A stretch of DNA of 35,842 nucleotides from contig JABGQA010000083.1 of assembly GCA_018644665.1 (NCBI GenBank), positions 1 through 35,842 of the forward strand. The letters run 5' to 3'. The notes beneath the pieces were generated by a model. It was not told where the DNA came from. It was given only the letters and a program-made list of their open reading frames with translations, and ran no database searches. The position numbers were made by a program, and so were the translations under genes. How positions within the stretch are numbered: position 1 is the stretch's first letter; every line of letters starts with the position of its first letter. The DNA is from Candidatus Poribacteria bacterium. GTDB lineage: Bacteria > Poribacteria > WGA-4E > GCA-2687025. Positions 7,389 through 15,614 of this stretch are shown here, piece after piece.

Positions 7389-8696
7389 TCAGAGGGGCAC
7401 GCTGATGAACAGGCTTGTGCCTTGGCCCTTCGTGGACTCGAAGGTCACCGTGCCGGCGATCGGCCGTATCCGTTCTTGCATTGCCAGGAGCCCGAACCGC
7501 TCCTCGATGGGGCCGGATAGGACCTTCTGCACGTCGAAGCCCACCCCGTCGTCCTCCACAACCACGACGAGACGTCCTGGGTGTTGGCGCACGACGATAC
7601 TGACCGTGCTCGCCCTGGCATGCCGGTCGATGTTCGTCAACGCCGCGTGCACAATCTGGTATACGATGTCGTTCGTCGACTGGGGCCAGTCGTCCAACTC
7701 ACCGTCCGCGTGCACGTCTACCGCGATCCCATGCTGATCCTGGAAGCGGATTGCGTCTTGCTCCAGCGCGGCGACCAGGCCGAGATGTTCCAGCGCGGTC
7801 GGGTACAGATCGAACGAAAGGAGGCGCACCTGCTCGTACGTCTGCTGAGTGGCCTCACGCAGCTTCTCGGCCTGTCTCCTCACTTCTCCCACATCTTCCA
7901 TCTGCGAGAGCGCCTTCAGCCCTACCATGAGCGATGAGAGGGCCTGTCCGGCATGGTCGTGGAGGTCCCTCGCGATCTGCGCCCGCTCGTTGGCCTGCAC
8001 GGTCATCACCTGCTCTATCAGTTGGGATCGCTCCTGCTCCGACTGCTGCAGCTCCTCCAGTGCCTGCTCTCGCTCGGCCAGTGCGCGGCGTAGCGCGTGC
8101 GTGTTCTTCTGCTCGGTGATGTCCGTGACAATACCGTGCACCGTCCACTGCGCTTCGGCAGTCCTTTCGATGGCGACGTCTTCGTGTAGCCATCGAACAG
8201 ACCCCGACTGATCGATGCAACGGTAGTCCTGCGAATACTCAGACTGCCCTGTCCGTATGGCTTCGTCCGCCAGACGATCCATCTCCACGCGGTCCTCCTG
8301 GAACACGCTCCGCTCCCACGCAGCGTGATAGTCCTGACCGGGGAGGACCGTAAGCGGCAGGAATTCGTGGAATTCTGCCTCTTCCCTTCGTAACGGCGTC
8401 CAGTCCAGACGTCCGTCGACATCCTCTACGGAGCAGTGCCAGAGTACGCACTTCGACTCCCGCACGAGGTGGCTGAGGCGCTTCTCTTGCCACTCGAGAT
8501 GCTTCTCGGCGCGCTCCAACTGCTCCGATCGCGCTTCGACGATTTGGCCGAGTTCGTCGGAAGACCGGTCGGTACGCGCCTCCCGATCTGATAGCGTGTC
8601 GCTGATCTTGTCTGCCTCCCTGCTCGTCGGGCGCCGTGCCACGGCCGTCGCCTCCGTGGCTACGTCAAGGATACCGCCGAACGCCCGCAGGATCAC
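7389..8696 (-). CDS. Soluble PAS-domain sensor histidine kinase (HisKA_3/NarL type)
   Basis: This 435-residue protein has an N-terminal coiled coil (~45-80), a PAS_3-type sensor (~85-197, ending VHGIVTDITEQK), a second coiled coil (~200-235), a HisKA_3 domain and a HATPase_c domain. The phospho-acceptor is H246 in ERAQIARDLHDHAGQALSS. The ATP site shows N355 (AALTNIDRHARA), the G1 box DDGVGFD (~382-388) and FGLLAMQERI. No membrane helix is present, so it senses a cytoplasmic signal. Kinases of this type normally act with a NarL/LuxR-type regulator, but none is encoded in the window. The GTG start at 8696 has no clear ribosome-binding site, so the first ~40 residues are uncertain. Confidence 0.88.
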   Translation of the reverse strand: MILRAFGGILDVATEATAVARRPTSREADKISDTLSDREARTDRSSDELGQIVEARSEQLERAEKHLEWQEKRLSHLVRESKCVLWHCSVEDVDGRLDWTPLRREEAEFHEFLPLTVLPGQDYHAAWERSVFQEDRVEMDRLADEAIRTGQSEYSQDYRCIDQSGSVRWLHEDVAIERTAEAQWTVHGIVTDITEQKNTHALRRALAEREQALEELQQSEQERSQLIEQVMTVQANERAQIARDLHDHAGQALSSLMVGLKALSQMEDVGEVRRQAEKLREATQQTYEQVRLLSFDLYPTALEHLGLVAALEQDAIRFQDQHGIAVDVHADGELDDWPQSTNDIVYQIVHAALTNIDRHARASTVSIVVRQHPGRLVVVVEDDGVGFDVQKVLSGPIEERFGLLAMQERIRPIAGTVTFESTKGQGTSLFISVPL

Positions 8697-8725
8697 ACGG
8701 AGGGCCGGCCGCGCCGGAGGCTTTA

Positions 8726-8820
8726 CACGCGCAAGCGAAAGATGCGACTACGGCGAGGCAATCCGCACGGCGAGCGTGCGAACGCCCTGCCCAAGGGGTA
8801 GGCAGGGCGTTTCTCTTCGG
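8726..8820. repeat. Dispersed repeat, copy R1, with a strong hairpin
   Basis: This is the better-preserved copy of the ~95-bp element also found at 5410-5503. Its right half forms an 11-bp perfect stem (AACGCCCTGCC 8781-8791 / GGCAGGGCGTT 8801-8811) with a 9-nt loop, followed on the plus strand by TTCTCTT. Just beyond is CTCTTCGGTTGGCT (8813-8826), which recurs exactly at 9987-10000 upstream of the VWA gene. It sits between the VWA gene and the kinase gene. Confidence 0.65.
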
Positions 8821-8880
8821 TTGGCTTCGGTTGGCGCCCACATCGACGGACAGACCCCAGCGCCATGTGTCAGACAAGCC

Positions 8881-9975
8881 CTAGTCTTTGACCTTGCGCG
8901 TGGCGGTCCGCGTGGTCCCTCTGGCGCTGACCTCGACCTCGACCTCTCTCGGCACGCCGACGTTGGGCGACGTGTACTCGACCTCGAGCTGCTCCGCCAA
9001 CCCACCCACAACCGACAACATAATGGGGCTGAGGAAGTCCGCGCTCACGGTGCGTAGGAACCTGCCACCGGTCTCGTCCGCGAGCCGTGTCAGTTCGCCG
9101 GAGTTCAGGTCCGAGGGATCGCTCGCGTCCGCCAGGCCGACCACGAACACCGGGGTGTCGGCGCCCTGCGCGCTGGCGATGGCGTCCCCGACCGTCGCGT
9201 CGGAGCGGTTATCTTCACCATCGGTTATCACGACCACGGCTCCCTGGTCGTCCTTGCCACGGCTTTCCCCATCCGCGCCGCTGATCCCTGAGACCACGGC
9301 ATCGTACATCCTCGTCCACCCGCTCGTGACGGAGGGCGAGATGATGGCATCCCGGATCGCCTGGCTCTGACTACCCCGGAAACTCGCGTCTACCGTGTAG
9401 TTCGTGCTGAAGTTGATGACGGACACCTTGTCGTTCGACGAGAGCTGGTCGAGTACAGCGAGAGCGCTCGACTCCATGCTGCCCTCTTCATCTGCGTTGA
9501 GGCTTCCGCTGCGGTCCAAGACGAGCGCCACGTGCAGTTTCGGCCGACGCTTCTCTACCTTGCCGCGGTCCTTATCGTCCTGGGCCTTGGGCGCGGCAAA
9601 CAGACGTAGTTCCGGCGACGCGGCGACGGCTGCGGCTCCTTGCCACTCGAAGACGAGCCCCCGTTCGCCTGTGGTTTCCGGCGTTTCCCATACGCGCACC
9701 GCGACCTCTGCGGGATCGGACACCGGCGTCCCGCCCGCGTCCACCACGGAGAGATCGAGCGTCATCACGCCTTCATCGACGTCCTCGCCCGTCTCATCCA
9801 CTTCGACACGCGCGACGTGCATTATCGAGATGCCACCGATCTCCGGCGCCGGCGGCTGGGCCGAATCCAAGGGGTCGCTATCCTCCCCGCACCCGGCCGT
9901 CGAGTAGAGAAGGGCCGTCGCTGTCGCGGCAAGAATCAGTCTTTGCGGGATACCGAGGCGAATGAAATCCGTCAT
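8881..9975 (-). CDS. VWA-domain lipoprotein
   Basis: This 364-residue secreted protein has an N-terminal hydrophobic segment ending STAGC at Cys29. That is an acceptable, though not perfect, lipobox, so it is probably a lipoprotein. The von Willebrand factor A domain (~145-335) shows a complete MIDAS: DRSGS (D154, S156, S158), the Thr of SGWTRMYDAV, and the Asp of VVITDGEDN. Metal-dependent ligand binding at the cell surface is therefore expected. The N-terminal ~100 residues look beta-rich, and the C-terminal tail is basic (TRTATRKVKD). The end of this gene is duplicated at 7240-7388. Confidence 0.85.
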   Translation of the reverse strand: MTDFIRLGIPQRLILAATATALLYSTAGCGEDSDPLDSAQPPAPEIGGISIMHVARVEVDETGEDVDEGVMTLDLSVVDAGGTPVSDPAEVAVRVWETPETTGERGLVFEWQGAAAVAASPELRLFAAPKAQDDKDRGKVEKRRPKLHVALVLDRSGSLNADEEGSMESSALAVLDQLSSNDKVSVINFSTNYTVDASFRGSQSQAIRDAIISPSVTSGWTRMYDAVVSGISGADGESRGKDDQGAVVVITDGEDNRSDATVGDAIASAQGADTPVFVVGLADASDPSDLNSGELTRLADETGGRFLRTVSADFLSPIMLSVVGGLAEQLEVEYTSPNVGVPREVEVEVSARGTTRTATRKVKD

Positions 9976-10418
9976 GTCGCGCTGCTCTCTTCGGTTGGCT
10001 CGCTACGTCGCGAAGCGCTGCCATGGGCCGCGCCGGGCCTGCTCCACTATCCGCACGTCTTTGCACGTCTTCGCACGTTGCGTGCCAGCGCCCCGAACCG
10101 GAGAGGCTCGCGCGTCCAGGCCGCCTGCTGATGCGCCTCCCCGTCCGTATTCGCGCCCGCCAGCGAAGCCCCGGAGTCGGGGCGCAACCGTCGCATTATG
10201 CGACTCCCCGGGCGCCGTGGAGCGTCTGCCGTGGTTGACACTAACCTAGCCTGGAGCGTGTCGGGCCGCCGGTCCCCGGTTGGCGGGAGTCGTTCGTGGC
10301 GGCATTCCCGGAGGCCGATGGCGGGACGCTCGGCCGCGGCGAGCGCGCGCATTCCGGGGCGGAGGCCCAAGTCCTCACCACGCGGGCGTCGACGCGTCTG
10401 ACGATAGCGGCGATGGGC
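9976..10418. other. Gene-free gap upstream of the VWA gene
   Basis: These 443 bp hold no convincing gene. They contain the 14-nt motif shared with the R1 flank (9987-10000) and the phased repeat at 10051-10080. The rest is GC-rich with no recognisable structure. Confidence 0.5.
10051..10080. repeat. Three 10-bp-phased GCACGT repeats
   Basis: GCACGT occurs three times at exact 10-bp spacing (CCGCACGTCT, TTGCACGTCT, TCGCACGTTG), 76-105 nt upstream of the VWA start. One-helical-turn phasing would put three recognition sites on one DNA face. An operator is possible; the evidence is only the periodicity. Confidence 0.35.
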
Positions 10419-11540
10419 TCAAAGCGACGACTGCAACTCCCACAATTCAGCGTGGTTCGAGTGGAAGAACTCCATCGCGGCCTGCCAGCCGGCCAGTTCG
10501 ACCCCAGTCACGTCGACGAGGAACGCGCGCTCGTCCTCGTCCAGAGACGCTTGCAGGACGATGCTCGCGATATACACGCTGAACCGCGCGCAGCCGTGCG
10601 CGAGGAATGCAAACCGTGTGGCCGTGTCATCGCCACGCCATCCTGCCTCGCGGAGGCCTGTCATATACTCAGCAAACGCTATCTCCCGGAATCCATCCAA
10701 GTCGCGTGACTCGATTCCGTCCAACCCGATGGTCGCGAAGACGAGAGACGCCAAGTCTTCGCCATAGGCTCCCAGACCGGCGAATGCCCAGTCGATCGCG
10801 ACAGTCGTGTCACCGACAGCGAACAGATTGCGTCGGAACGCGTCGAAGTGGCAGAAGCACTGGGGTAGGAGTTCAAGTCTGTCGAGGAGTTCATCTGCGG
10901 CGCGCCAGATCCGCTCGACCTCCTCTGCGGTCTCGGCTTCGAATACGGTCCCTGCGCCAGGCTCGAGGATGCAACCTTGGTATGCTGCGTATCCGGGCCG
11001 CACCGCGTCTTCGTGCCAAGCCCGGAGCCACTGCCGCGGTATCCCCGCCCATATCGATTCTGCCCGCCTCTCGGGAAGCTGAGCATTGAACTGCCCAAGC
11101 TGGCGTGCCGCAAGACCCAATCGAGCCAACGACCACCGTTCAGGCTCGTCATCCTGCACTTCGGGCATCCAGAGCCACACCTCATCGCCGAAGTCGTGGA
11201 TGGCGAGACATGGGGCCGCTCGAAGGCCGCCCTCAAGGCAGCTCAGGACACCGGACTCATGCACATCCGCTTCTCGTCGCCAGTAAGCCTGGGCGCTCGG
11301 ATCTGCGGCGCTCTCGGAAACGCGAAGGCGCTTGAGCACAAGACTCCACGCGATCTTGCGGCGACCGTCTGTGGCCGATCCCCTGAACAGGCGTATCACC
11401 TGTCCGCCAGCCCCTCCTAGCGCTTCCGTCGTCCATTCGCCCATCCCGACAGTCTCCATACCAAGCGCCTGTCGGACGAGTGGCAAGAGCACACCGGCGT
11501 CGATGCCATCGACTCGTGAGGACCCGTCCCGCCCCATCAT
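10419..11540 (-). CDS. Aminoglycoside phosphotransferase/choline-kinase-fold protein
   Basis: This 373-residue protein has the APH-type kinase catalytic loop: H231-F-D233 ... N238 (CHFDAFRRNLF), followed by the metal-binding Asp D250 (AIDWAFAG). An N-lobe Lys lies in LVLKRLR (Lys70). The ATG at 11540 is chosen because AAGGAG lies 4 nt upstream (AAGGAGACAG-ATG); the ATG 24 nt further upstream has no such site. These enzymes transfer phosphate from ATP to small hydroxylated molecules. This one is not obviously an antibiotic-resistance enzyme, and its substrate is unknown. It stands alone, with gaps on both sides. Confidence 0.82.
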   Translation of the reverse strand: MMGRDGSSRVDGIDAGVLLPLVRQALGMETVGMGEWTTEALGGAGGQVIRLFRGSATDGRRKIAWSLVLKRLRVSESAADPSAQAYWRREADVHESGVLSCLEGGLRAAPCLAIHDFGDEVWLWMPEVQDDEPERWSLARLGLAARQLGQFNAQLPERRAESIWAGIPRQWLRAWHEDAVRPGYAAYQGCILEPGAGTVFEAETAEEVERIWRAADELLDRLELLPQCFCHFDAFRRNLFAVGDTTVAIDWAFAGLGAYGEDLASLVFATIGLDGIESRDLDGFREIAFAEYMTGLREAGWRGDDTATRFAFLAHGCARFSVYIASIVLQASLDEDERAFLVDVTGVELAGWQAAMEFFHSNHAELWELQSSL

Positions 11541-11667
11541 CTGTCTCCTTCGGTCGGCGGCCATCTAGTCCAGTTCTGACCGGGAACGGACGGGCCCGGC
11601 TTCGCCAGCGCCTTGTATAACGGGCCGAGGGAAGGGCCTTACACCCGGCCTTTTCGTAGGGTCTCCT

Positions 11668-11702
11668 GGCGCGGGGGATCCCCTTCGTCCCCCCCCGGCG
11701 CC
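11668..11702. other. GC-rich hairpin downstream of the methyltransferase gene
   Basis: GGCGC-GGGGGA pairs with TCCCCC...GGCGCC around a short loop, about 60-100 nt past the methyltransferase stop. There is no T-run on the minus strand, so it is only a possible factor-independent terminator or 3'-end stabiliser. Confidence 0.3.
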
Positions 11703-11764
11703 GGCTTCGACCGTTCAGGGCGTTGCTCCCGTGCGAGACGTCGACGCTTTCGACGCGCGCACAC

Positions 11765-12535
11765 TCAGGTCGGCTTCCGGGCCACCATGCGCACAAAGCC
11801 GAGATGGCGGCCACCGTCCGCGCGCAGCACGGCGGCGTCCGTGCCGAGACCCGGAGGCACGCCGCCCGCCGCATCGCGCGTCTCCTCCCATTTCATCCAG
11901 ATATCCCAGCCCTGAGGAACCGCTTCGGCCACTTCCACATCCACCAAGCGCGTCTTCTCCCAATGCCACCGCCACCAGTCGGCCGTGTGGAACGAGTGCC
12001 AATCCTCGTGGAAGTCGCCCTTGAGGTGGTCGGGCACGCTCGGACCGAAGTCGTCCAGGTATCCGGGCACGAAGATACCGACCTGTCCCCCCGGCCTGAG
12101 GAACTTCACGAAGTACTGCAGGTACAGGTCATCTGTGCCGAAGTAGTGGTAGCTATCGAGGCTCACGATCGCGTCGAAGAACCCCTCTGCGAACGGCAAC
12201 GATCGAGCGTCTGCGTGGATTGGGAACACGCGGTCCTCAAGGCCGGCCTGCTGAATGCGCTGCCAATTGTCAGTAGCCTTGATCCACAGGTCGACAGCCC
12301 AAACCTGCACGTCCAATTCGCGCGCCAGGAAGACTGAACTCAGCGCCTTCCCGCAGCCCATATCGAGCACTCGCATTCCGCGACGGAGGTCCATGGCCTC
12401 GCATAGACACTCCGTCACCCACAGCGCATTGGGCCCCATTTCGTTATCGAAGATCCACTGGGGATCGTATTTCGACGCAAGCGGGAACCGCTCCATCGTG
12501 AGCCGTTCTCGTATCTGCTCGTTCGTGAGTGTCAT
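11765..12535 (-). CDS. Class I SAM-dependent methyltransferase
   Basis: This 256-residue protein has a canonical Rossmann methyltransferase core. Motif I is VLDMGCGKA (residues ~56-64), the acidic residue after strand 2 is D82 (WAVDLW), motif II is ADARSLPF (~109-115), motif III is FDAIVSLDSYHYFG (~120-133), and FLRPGGQVGIF follows. It should methylate a small molecule using S-adenosylmethionine; the substrate cannot be told. The ATG at 12535 is preferred, with GGAGAC about 9-10 nt upstream; the frame extends further but without a better start. The Trp/His-rich C-terminal part (HEDWHSFHTADWWRWHWE) may shape the acceptor site. Confidence 0.88.
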   Translation of the reverse strand: MTLTNEQIRERLTMERFPLASKYDPQWIFDNEMGPNALWVTECLCEAMDLRRGMRVLDMGCGKALSSVFLARELDVQVWAVDLWIKATDNWQRIQQAGLEDRVFPIHADARSLPFAEGFFDAIVSLDSYHYFGTDDLYLQYFVKFLRPGGQVGIFVPGYLDDFGPSVPDHLKGDFHEDWHSFHTADWWRWHWEKTRLVDVEVAEAVPQGWDIWMKWEETRDAAGGVPPGLGTDAAVLRADGGRHLGFVRMVARKPT

Positions 12536-12770
12536 CTCAGCCGTCTCCGCAAGGAGGTCGGTTATTCCTGGTCGAGCCGGGCGCCGACCAGTTCCGCTCT
12601 TACCTACCCGCGGATGCAGGCTGTCGGAGGATCGCCGAGGGCACACGTCTGGAAGCGCAGATCATGGCCGATCCGTCCGCCGCCATCGTACGGGAAGCGG
12701 CGACGTCAACCGGCGAGGCCGCCATATCGCGCGCTGAGGTCATCTGCCGGCGCCCCGGGCGGGGTCGTCG

Positions 12771-13031
12771 TCAGGCCCGCTTCTTCGCACGTTGGCTGGA
12801 TTTGCTCAGGATCGTAGACGCGCGCCTCTTCCAAGCCGTCTCGGCCGTGATCTTGATCTCCACGTCTTCGGGCTTCACGCGCCTCGTCAGGAACGGCTTC
12901 CAGGGATAGTGAAACAGGTCGTCCGCAATCTCGTACGCGTGCTTCCGGGATTTCGCCTCGATCGGGATCGCCGCAAGCAACTCGCCGTGGTCGATGTAGG
13001 TGTGGAACACCTCTGCGATATATCGCGCCAT
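12771..13031 (-). CDS. Small conserved-looking unknown protein
   Basis: The ATG at 13031 gives 86 residues; AAAGGA lies upstream at slightly long spacing. A GTG at 13052 is an alternative. The sequence is a normal soluble alpha/beta mix (ARYIAEVFHTYIDHGELLA, KHAYEIADDLFHYPW, EDVEIKITAETAWK) with a very basic tail (SKSSQRAKKRA). I recognise no family. It is divergent from the second dioxygenase gene. Confidence 0.5.
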   Translation of the reverse strand: MARYIAEVFHTYIDHGELLAAIPIEAKSRKHAYEIADDLFHYPWKPFLTRRVKPEDVEIKITAETAWKRRASTILSKSSQRAKKRA

Positions 13032-13308
13032 CTGCGCCGCCGTCCTTTCCACGGAGCCCGGTTGTGGGGTGACTCCGCCTTGTGGATGGGTACTGAACTG
13101 GTCTCCGTGAACGGCGAACCCGCGATCTCCAGACGGGCCGCGCGCCGTTCAGGCCCGACCCGAGGACGTCGCACGCATCCGTGCTATGCGGCCGGGAGTG
13201 CGCCAAGCGCCTGGCCGTCGCGCATGGCGGGGTGGGCGCTTGTCGCGCGTGGACGCGTGCCGGACAATCTCCGCGCCACGTCGACGAACGTCACGCCGGG
13301 AGACCCGC

Positions 13309-14106
13309 ATGCCGCTGCTCACCGAGGAAGAGATCGCCTTCTTCCGCGTCACGGGATACGTCGTCGCGCGGGCCGCCGTCGAGGATGACCTCATCACACG
13401 GTGCCGCGAGCAGGTGTGGGACAACCTGCCCGAATCCCCCGACAGTCCCGACGGGTGGACCGACGGCAAGCACTTCAGCAGCTACACGAACAAGGACGCC
13501 TGGGCGCAGAGCGGCCCCATGCAGGAACTGGCGGAGCACGAGTCGTTGGCGGGCGTCGCGCGACAACTGCTGGGCGAGAGCATCAAGCCGCCGCGAGCCG
13601 GCTCCGTGCTTCTGCGCTTCCCATCGAAGGACAAGACCTACCGGCCGCCGACCGTGGGACATCTCGACAACACGTGCGGACACAGCTTCAACACGATCAC
13701 GCTGCTCGACACGGTGAAGCCACGCGGAGGCGGCTTCACCGTCTGGCCCGGCAGCCACATGATGTGCCACGAGTACTTCCGCCACCACGACGTCCGCGCC
13801 CCACTGACGAACGGCCTCTTGCCCTGGTCCTACGGCACGGGCATCGAGTTCACCGGGGAGCCGGGAGACGTCGTGCACATCCACCCGTGGATGATCCACA
13901 CCGTGGGTCACAACGTGAACGACACGCTACGCATGGTCGCCCAGAACGGCTACTTCCGAGTGACGCTCAAGGAGGACTTCGACGACATCCCGGAAGACCT
14001 GTGGTGGTTCTGGGACGGCATCAGGGAGATGGAAGCGGGCATGCGCGCGGAGGGTCGGACGTGGCAAGTACCCGCCGAGCCGGACGCCGGAACGGTTTCC
14101 GCGTGA
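13309..14106 (+). CDS. Phytanoyl-CoA dioxygenase family protein
   Basis: This 265-residue PhyH-family Fe(II)/2-oxoglutarate oxygenase has the HxD at H118/D120 (VGHLDN), the glycine-rich strand GGGFTVWPGSH, the distal iron ligand H197 (HPWMIHTVGHN) and the 2-oxoglutarate-binding Arg R208 (DTLRMV). All are intact. The start at 13309 is set by CGGGAG about 8 nt upstream; the frame extends upstream without a good start. It is only distantly similar to the dioxygenase at 6234-7187, so the two probably act on different substrates. It has its own promoter region, divergent from the small unknown gene. Confidence 0.9.
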   Translation: MPLLTEEEIAFFRVTGYVVARAAVEDDLITRCREQVWDNLPESPDSPDGWTDGKHFSSYTNKDAWAQSGPMQELAEHESLAGVARQLLGESIKPPRAGSVLLRFPSKDKTYRPPTVGHLDNTCGHSFNTITLLDTVKPRGGGFTVWPGSHMMCHEYFRHHDVRAPLTNGLLPWSYGTGIEFTGEPGDVVHIHPWMIHTVGHNVNDTLRMVAQNGYFRVTLKEDFDDIPEDLWWFWDGIREMEAGMRAEGRTWQVPAEPDAGTVSA

Positions 14107-14331
14107 CGCCACCGATGCATGACGTGCCGGGAGGCGCCGGAGGGCACGGGAACATACGCACTGCGCCAGCGGCCGGCACTGCGCTTAGCGCTGACACAGA
14201 TCTGGCCCGGCGGGGCGAAGTTCCGCAACTTTGCCGAGGGGCATCGCTTCCGTCGGGCGTGCAATTGCCGTGGTATTCTGGAACGTGTAACAGATGGCGT
14301 TGAGGGTCGTTCGTCCTGTGCGTCTGCCTTG

Positions 14332-14604
14332 CTATGTCGACTTGAGGTGGAACTTCACGCGATCGATCCTGTCCCATGCGCAGTAGTCTGTGGTTACACT
14401 GGTCTTGCGGCCGAGAATACGAGAGACATACGAAAGGATCAGGAAGTCGGCATGAGAGACTTCCAATCCGACAACAGTGATAGCCTTGTCGCCCATGTAC
14501 ACCCAGGCCGCGCCTCCGGGCTTCGGTCGAAGCACGTGTTCCGCCTGAGGCGCCGCGTCCATTTTCGCCGTGAGCAGTTTCACCCACGCATCCCGTGATG
14601 CCAC
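14332..14604 (-). CDS. Small unknown protein downstream of the PH-like gene
   Basis: This 90-residue protein starts at a GTG (14604) with a clean AGGAG site 8 nt upstream. It has a globular strand/helix pattern (AWVYMGDKAITVVGLEVSH, then DFLILSYVSRILGRK, then CAWDRIDRVKFHLKST), consistent with a small beta-barrel. I do not recognise it. It is 57 bp downstream of the membrane PH-like gene in the same direction, so the two are probably co-transcribed. Confidence 0.55.
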   Translation of the reverse strand: MASRDAWVKLLTAKMDAAPQAEHVLRPKPGGAAWVYMGDKAITVVGLEVSHADFLILSYVSRILGRKTSVTTDYCAWDRIDRVKFHLKST

Positions 14605-14661
14605 AGTTCGATCTCCTGTTCCATTGCAGCGACGCGCACCAGATGCGGGCGACCTGTCAGG

Positions 14662-15147
14662 TCAGTCGCGACTCGCGAGCGCGCCGTCGCGGCGCTCCAG
14701 ATGCGGGCATCGCGCGGCCAGATCCAGCAGAAACGCCTCCTGACTTAGCGGCGCTATGGCGACGCGCATCCTCCGGTCGCGTTGCGCGATGACCAGCCCC
14801 ATCAACGACATCGACCAGTTCGTCGTGAACCCCTGCGCGAACCCCGGCGTCACGGACTCGATGGCCTCGAGACGGACCCTCATGCCGATGGGCCCGAAGC
14901 ACACCCGCAGTGACTCGTCCGACAGCACGTACGCCAGCGTGTAGAGCGGAGCGAGACACAGCACGACGCCCCCAGCCAGCGCGAGGTACGTGAGGCCGCG
15001 GGCGAGCGGCTCCATCTCTTCCTTCCGCAACCCGAACGCCGACCACGCGATCAGCAGGACCACGCCCCAGAGCAGCGCCGTCACCCACCAGTCGCGCTTC
15101 GCTGCGTACCGAGCCGTAGGGCGGCCGCCTGCGGCATGTTCAGACAT
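14662..15147 (-). CDS. Membrane protein with bacterial PH-like domain (putative)
   Basis: This 161-residue protein starts at an ATG with GGAG 8 nt upstream. Two membrane helices occupy about residues 20-38 (WVTALLWGVVLLIAWSAF) and 50-73. They are followed by a cytosolic-type domain, YVLSDESLRVCFGPIGMRVRLEAIESVTPG. That domain, with a final ...LDLAARCPHLERR, matches the layout of the bPH_4-type family. Such proteins are mostly uncharacterised membrane-associated scaffolds. The family call is from pattern only. Confidence 0.65.
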   Translation of the reverse strand: MSEHAAGGRPTARYAAKRDWWVTALLWGVVLLIAWSAFGLRKEEMEPLARGLTYLALAGGVVLCLAPLYTLAYVLSDESLRVCFGPIGMRVRLEAIESVTPGFAQGFTTNWSMSLMGLVIAQRDRRMRVAIAPLSQEAFLLDLAARCPHLERRDGALASRD

Positions 15148-15194
15148 GCGCAGTCTCCGTCAGAGGGCGCAGACTACATAGACGAGGCCATCAC

Positions 15195-15540
15195 CGAAAG
15201 GCCTACAGATATGGTACGGACGCGCGAACCGCCGGACCCGCCCGCGCCTGTCGCCGCGGATGCTACCACCATCCAGCACGCGATGCCCCACATCCGTAGA
15301 CCTTTCCGCAAAAGCTCCCCGGCCGTCCGACTTCCTGGGCGCAACCCCACGACCGTAGACCTTTCGCCCCACATCCGTAGACCTTCCAGATGCAATGCGG
15401 AACGAAGCCGGTGACCAAGCGACTTTGCGGGCGCCCCCACATCCGTAGACCTTTCCCCATTGCCGGGTACCTATCGCCCCATACTCGTAGACCCTACATC
15501 CCATACCCGTGGGCCTTTCGCCCCATAGGCGTAGGCGCAT
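15195..15540. repeat. Array of a 22-nt direct repeat
   Basis: The unit CCCCACATCCGTAGACCTTTC recurs at 15286, 15345 (one or two changes), 15367 and 15435, then in more degenerate form at 15477, 15499 and 15521. The steps are 59, 22, 68, 42, 22 and 22 bp, so several units are directly head-to-tail at 22 bp. An inverted degenerate unit lies at 15195-15214 (GAAAGGCCTACAGATATGG). A stray unit, CCCCACACCTGTAGGCC, lies far away at 20164-20180. The period of 22 is not a codon multiple, so this is not protein repeats. Confidence 0.75.
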
Positions 15541-15581
15541 AGGCGCGTAGGTCCGCTGATAGGGCGGCTTTGCGGGGGACT

Positions 15582-15614
15582 AAAACGGCCTAAACGGCCT
15601 AAACGGCCTAAACA
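15582..15614. repeat. 9-bp tandem repeat
   Basis: The unit AACGGCCTA is repeated three times in tandem (ending in a partial fourth, AAC) just to the right of the 22-nt array, in the same gene-free stretch. Function unknown. Confidence 0.7.

Noticed and set aside
8781..8811. R1 hairpin as the terminator of the VWA gene
   Set aside because: The T-rich side is on the plus strand, while the VWA gene is on the minus strand.
15286..15540. CRISPR array
   Set aside because: Repeat spacing is irregular (22 to 68 bp), some units abut with no spacer, units are degenerate and no cas gene is present.
15160..15540. Repeat-rich protein on the minus strand of the 22-nt array
   Set aside because: The unit length is not a codon multiple, so each repeat is read in a different frame; no ribosome-binding site.
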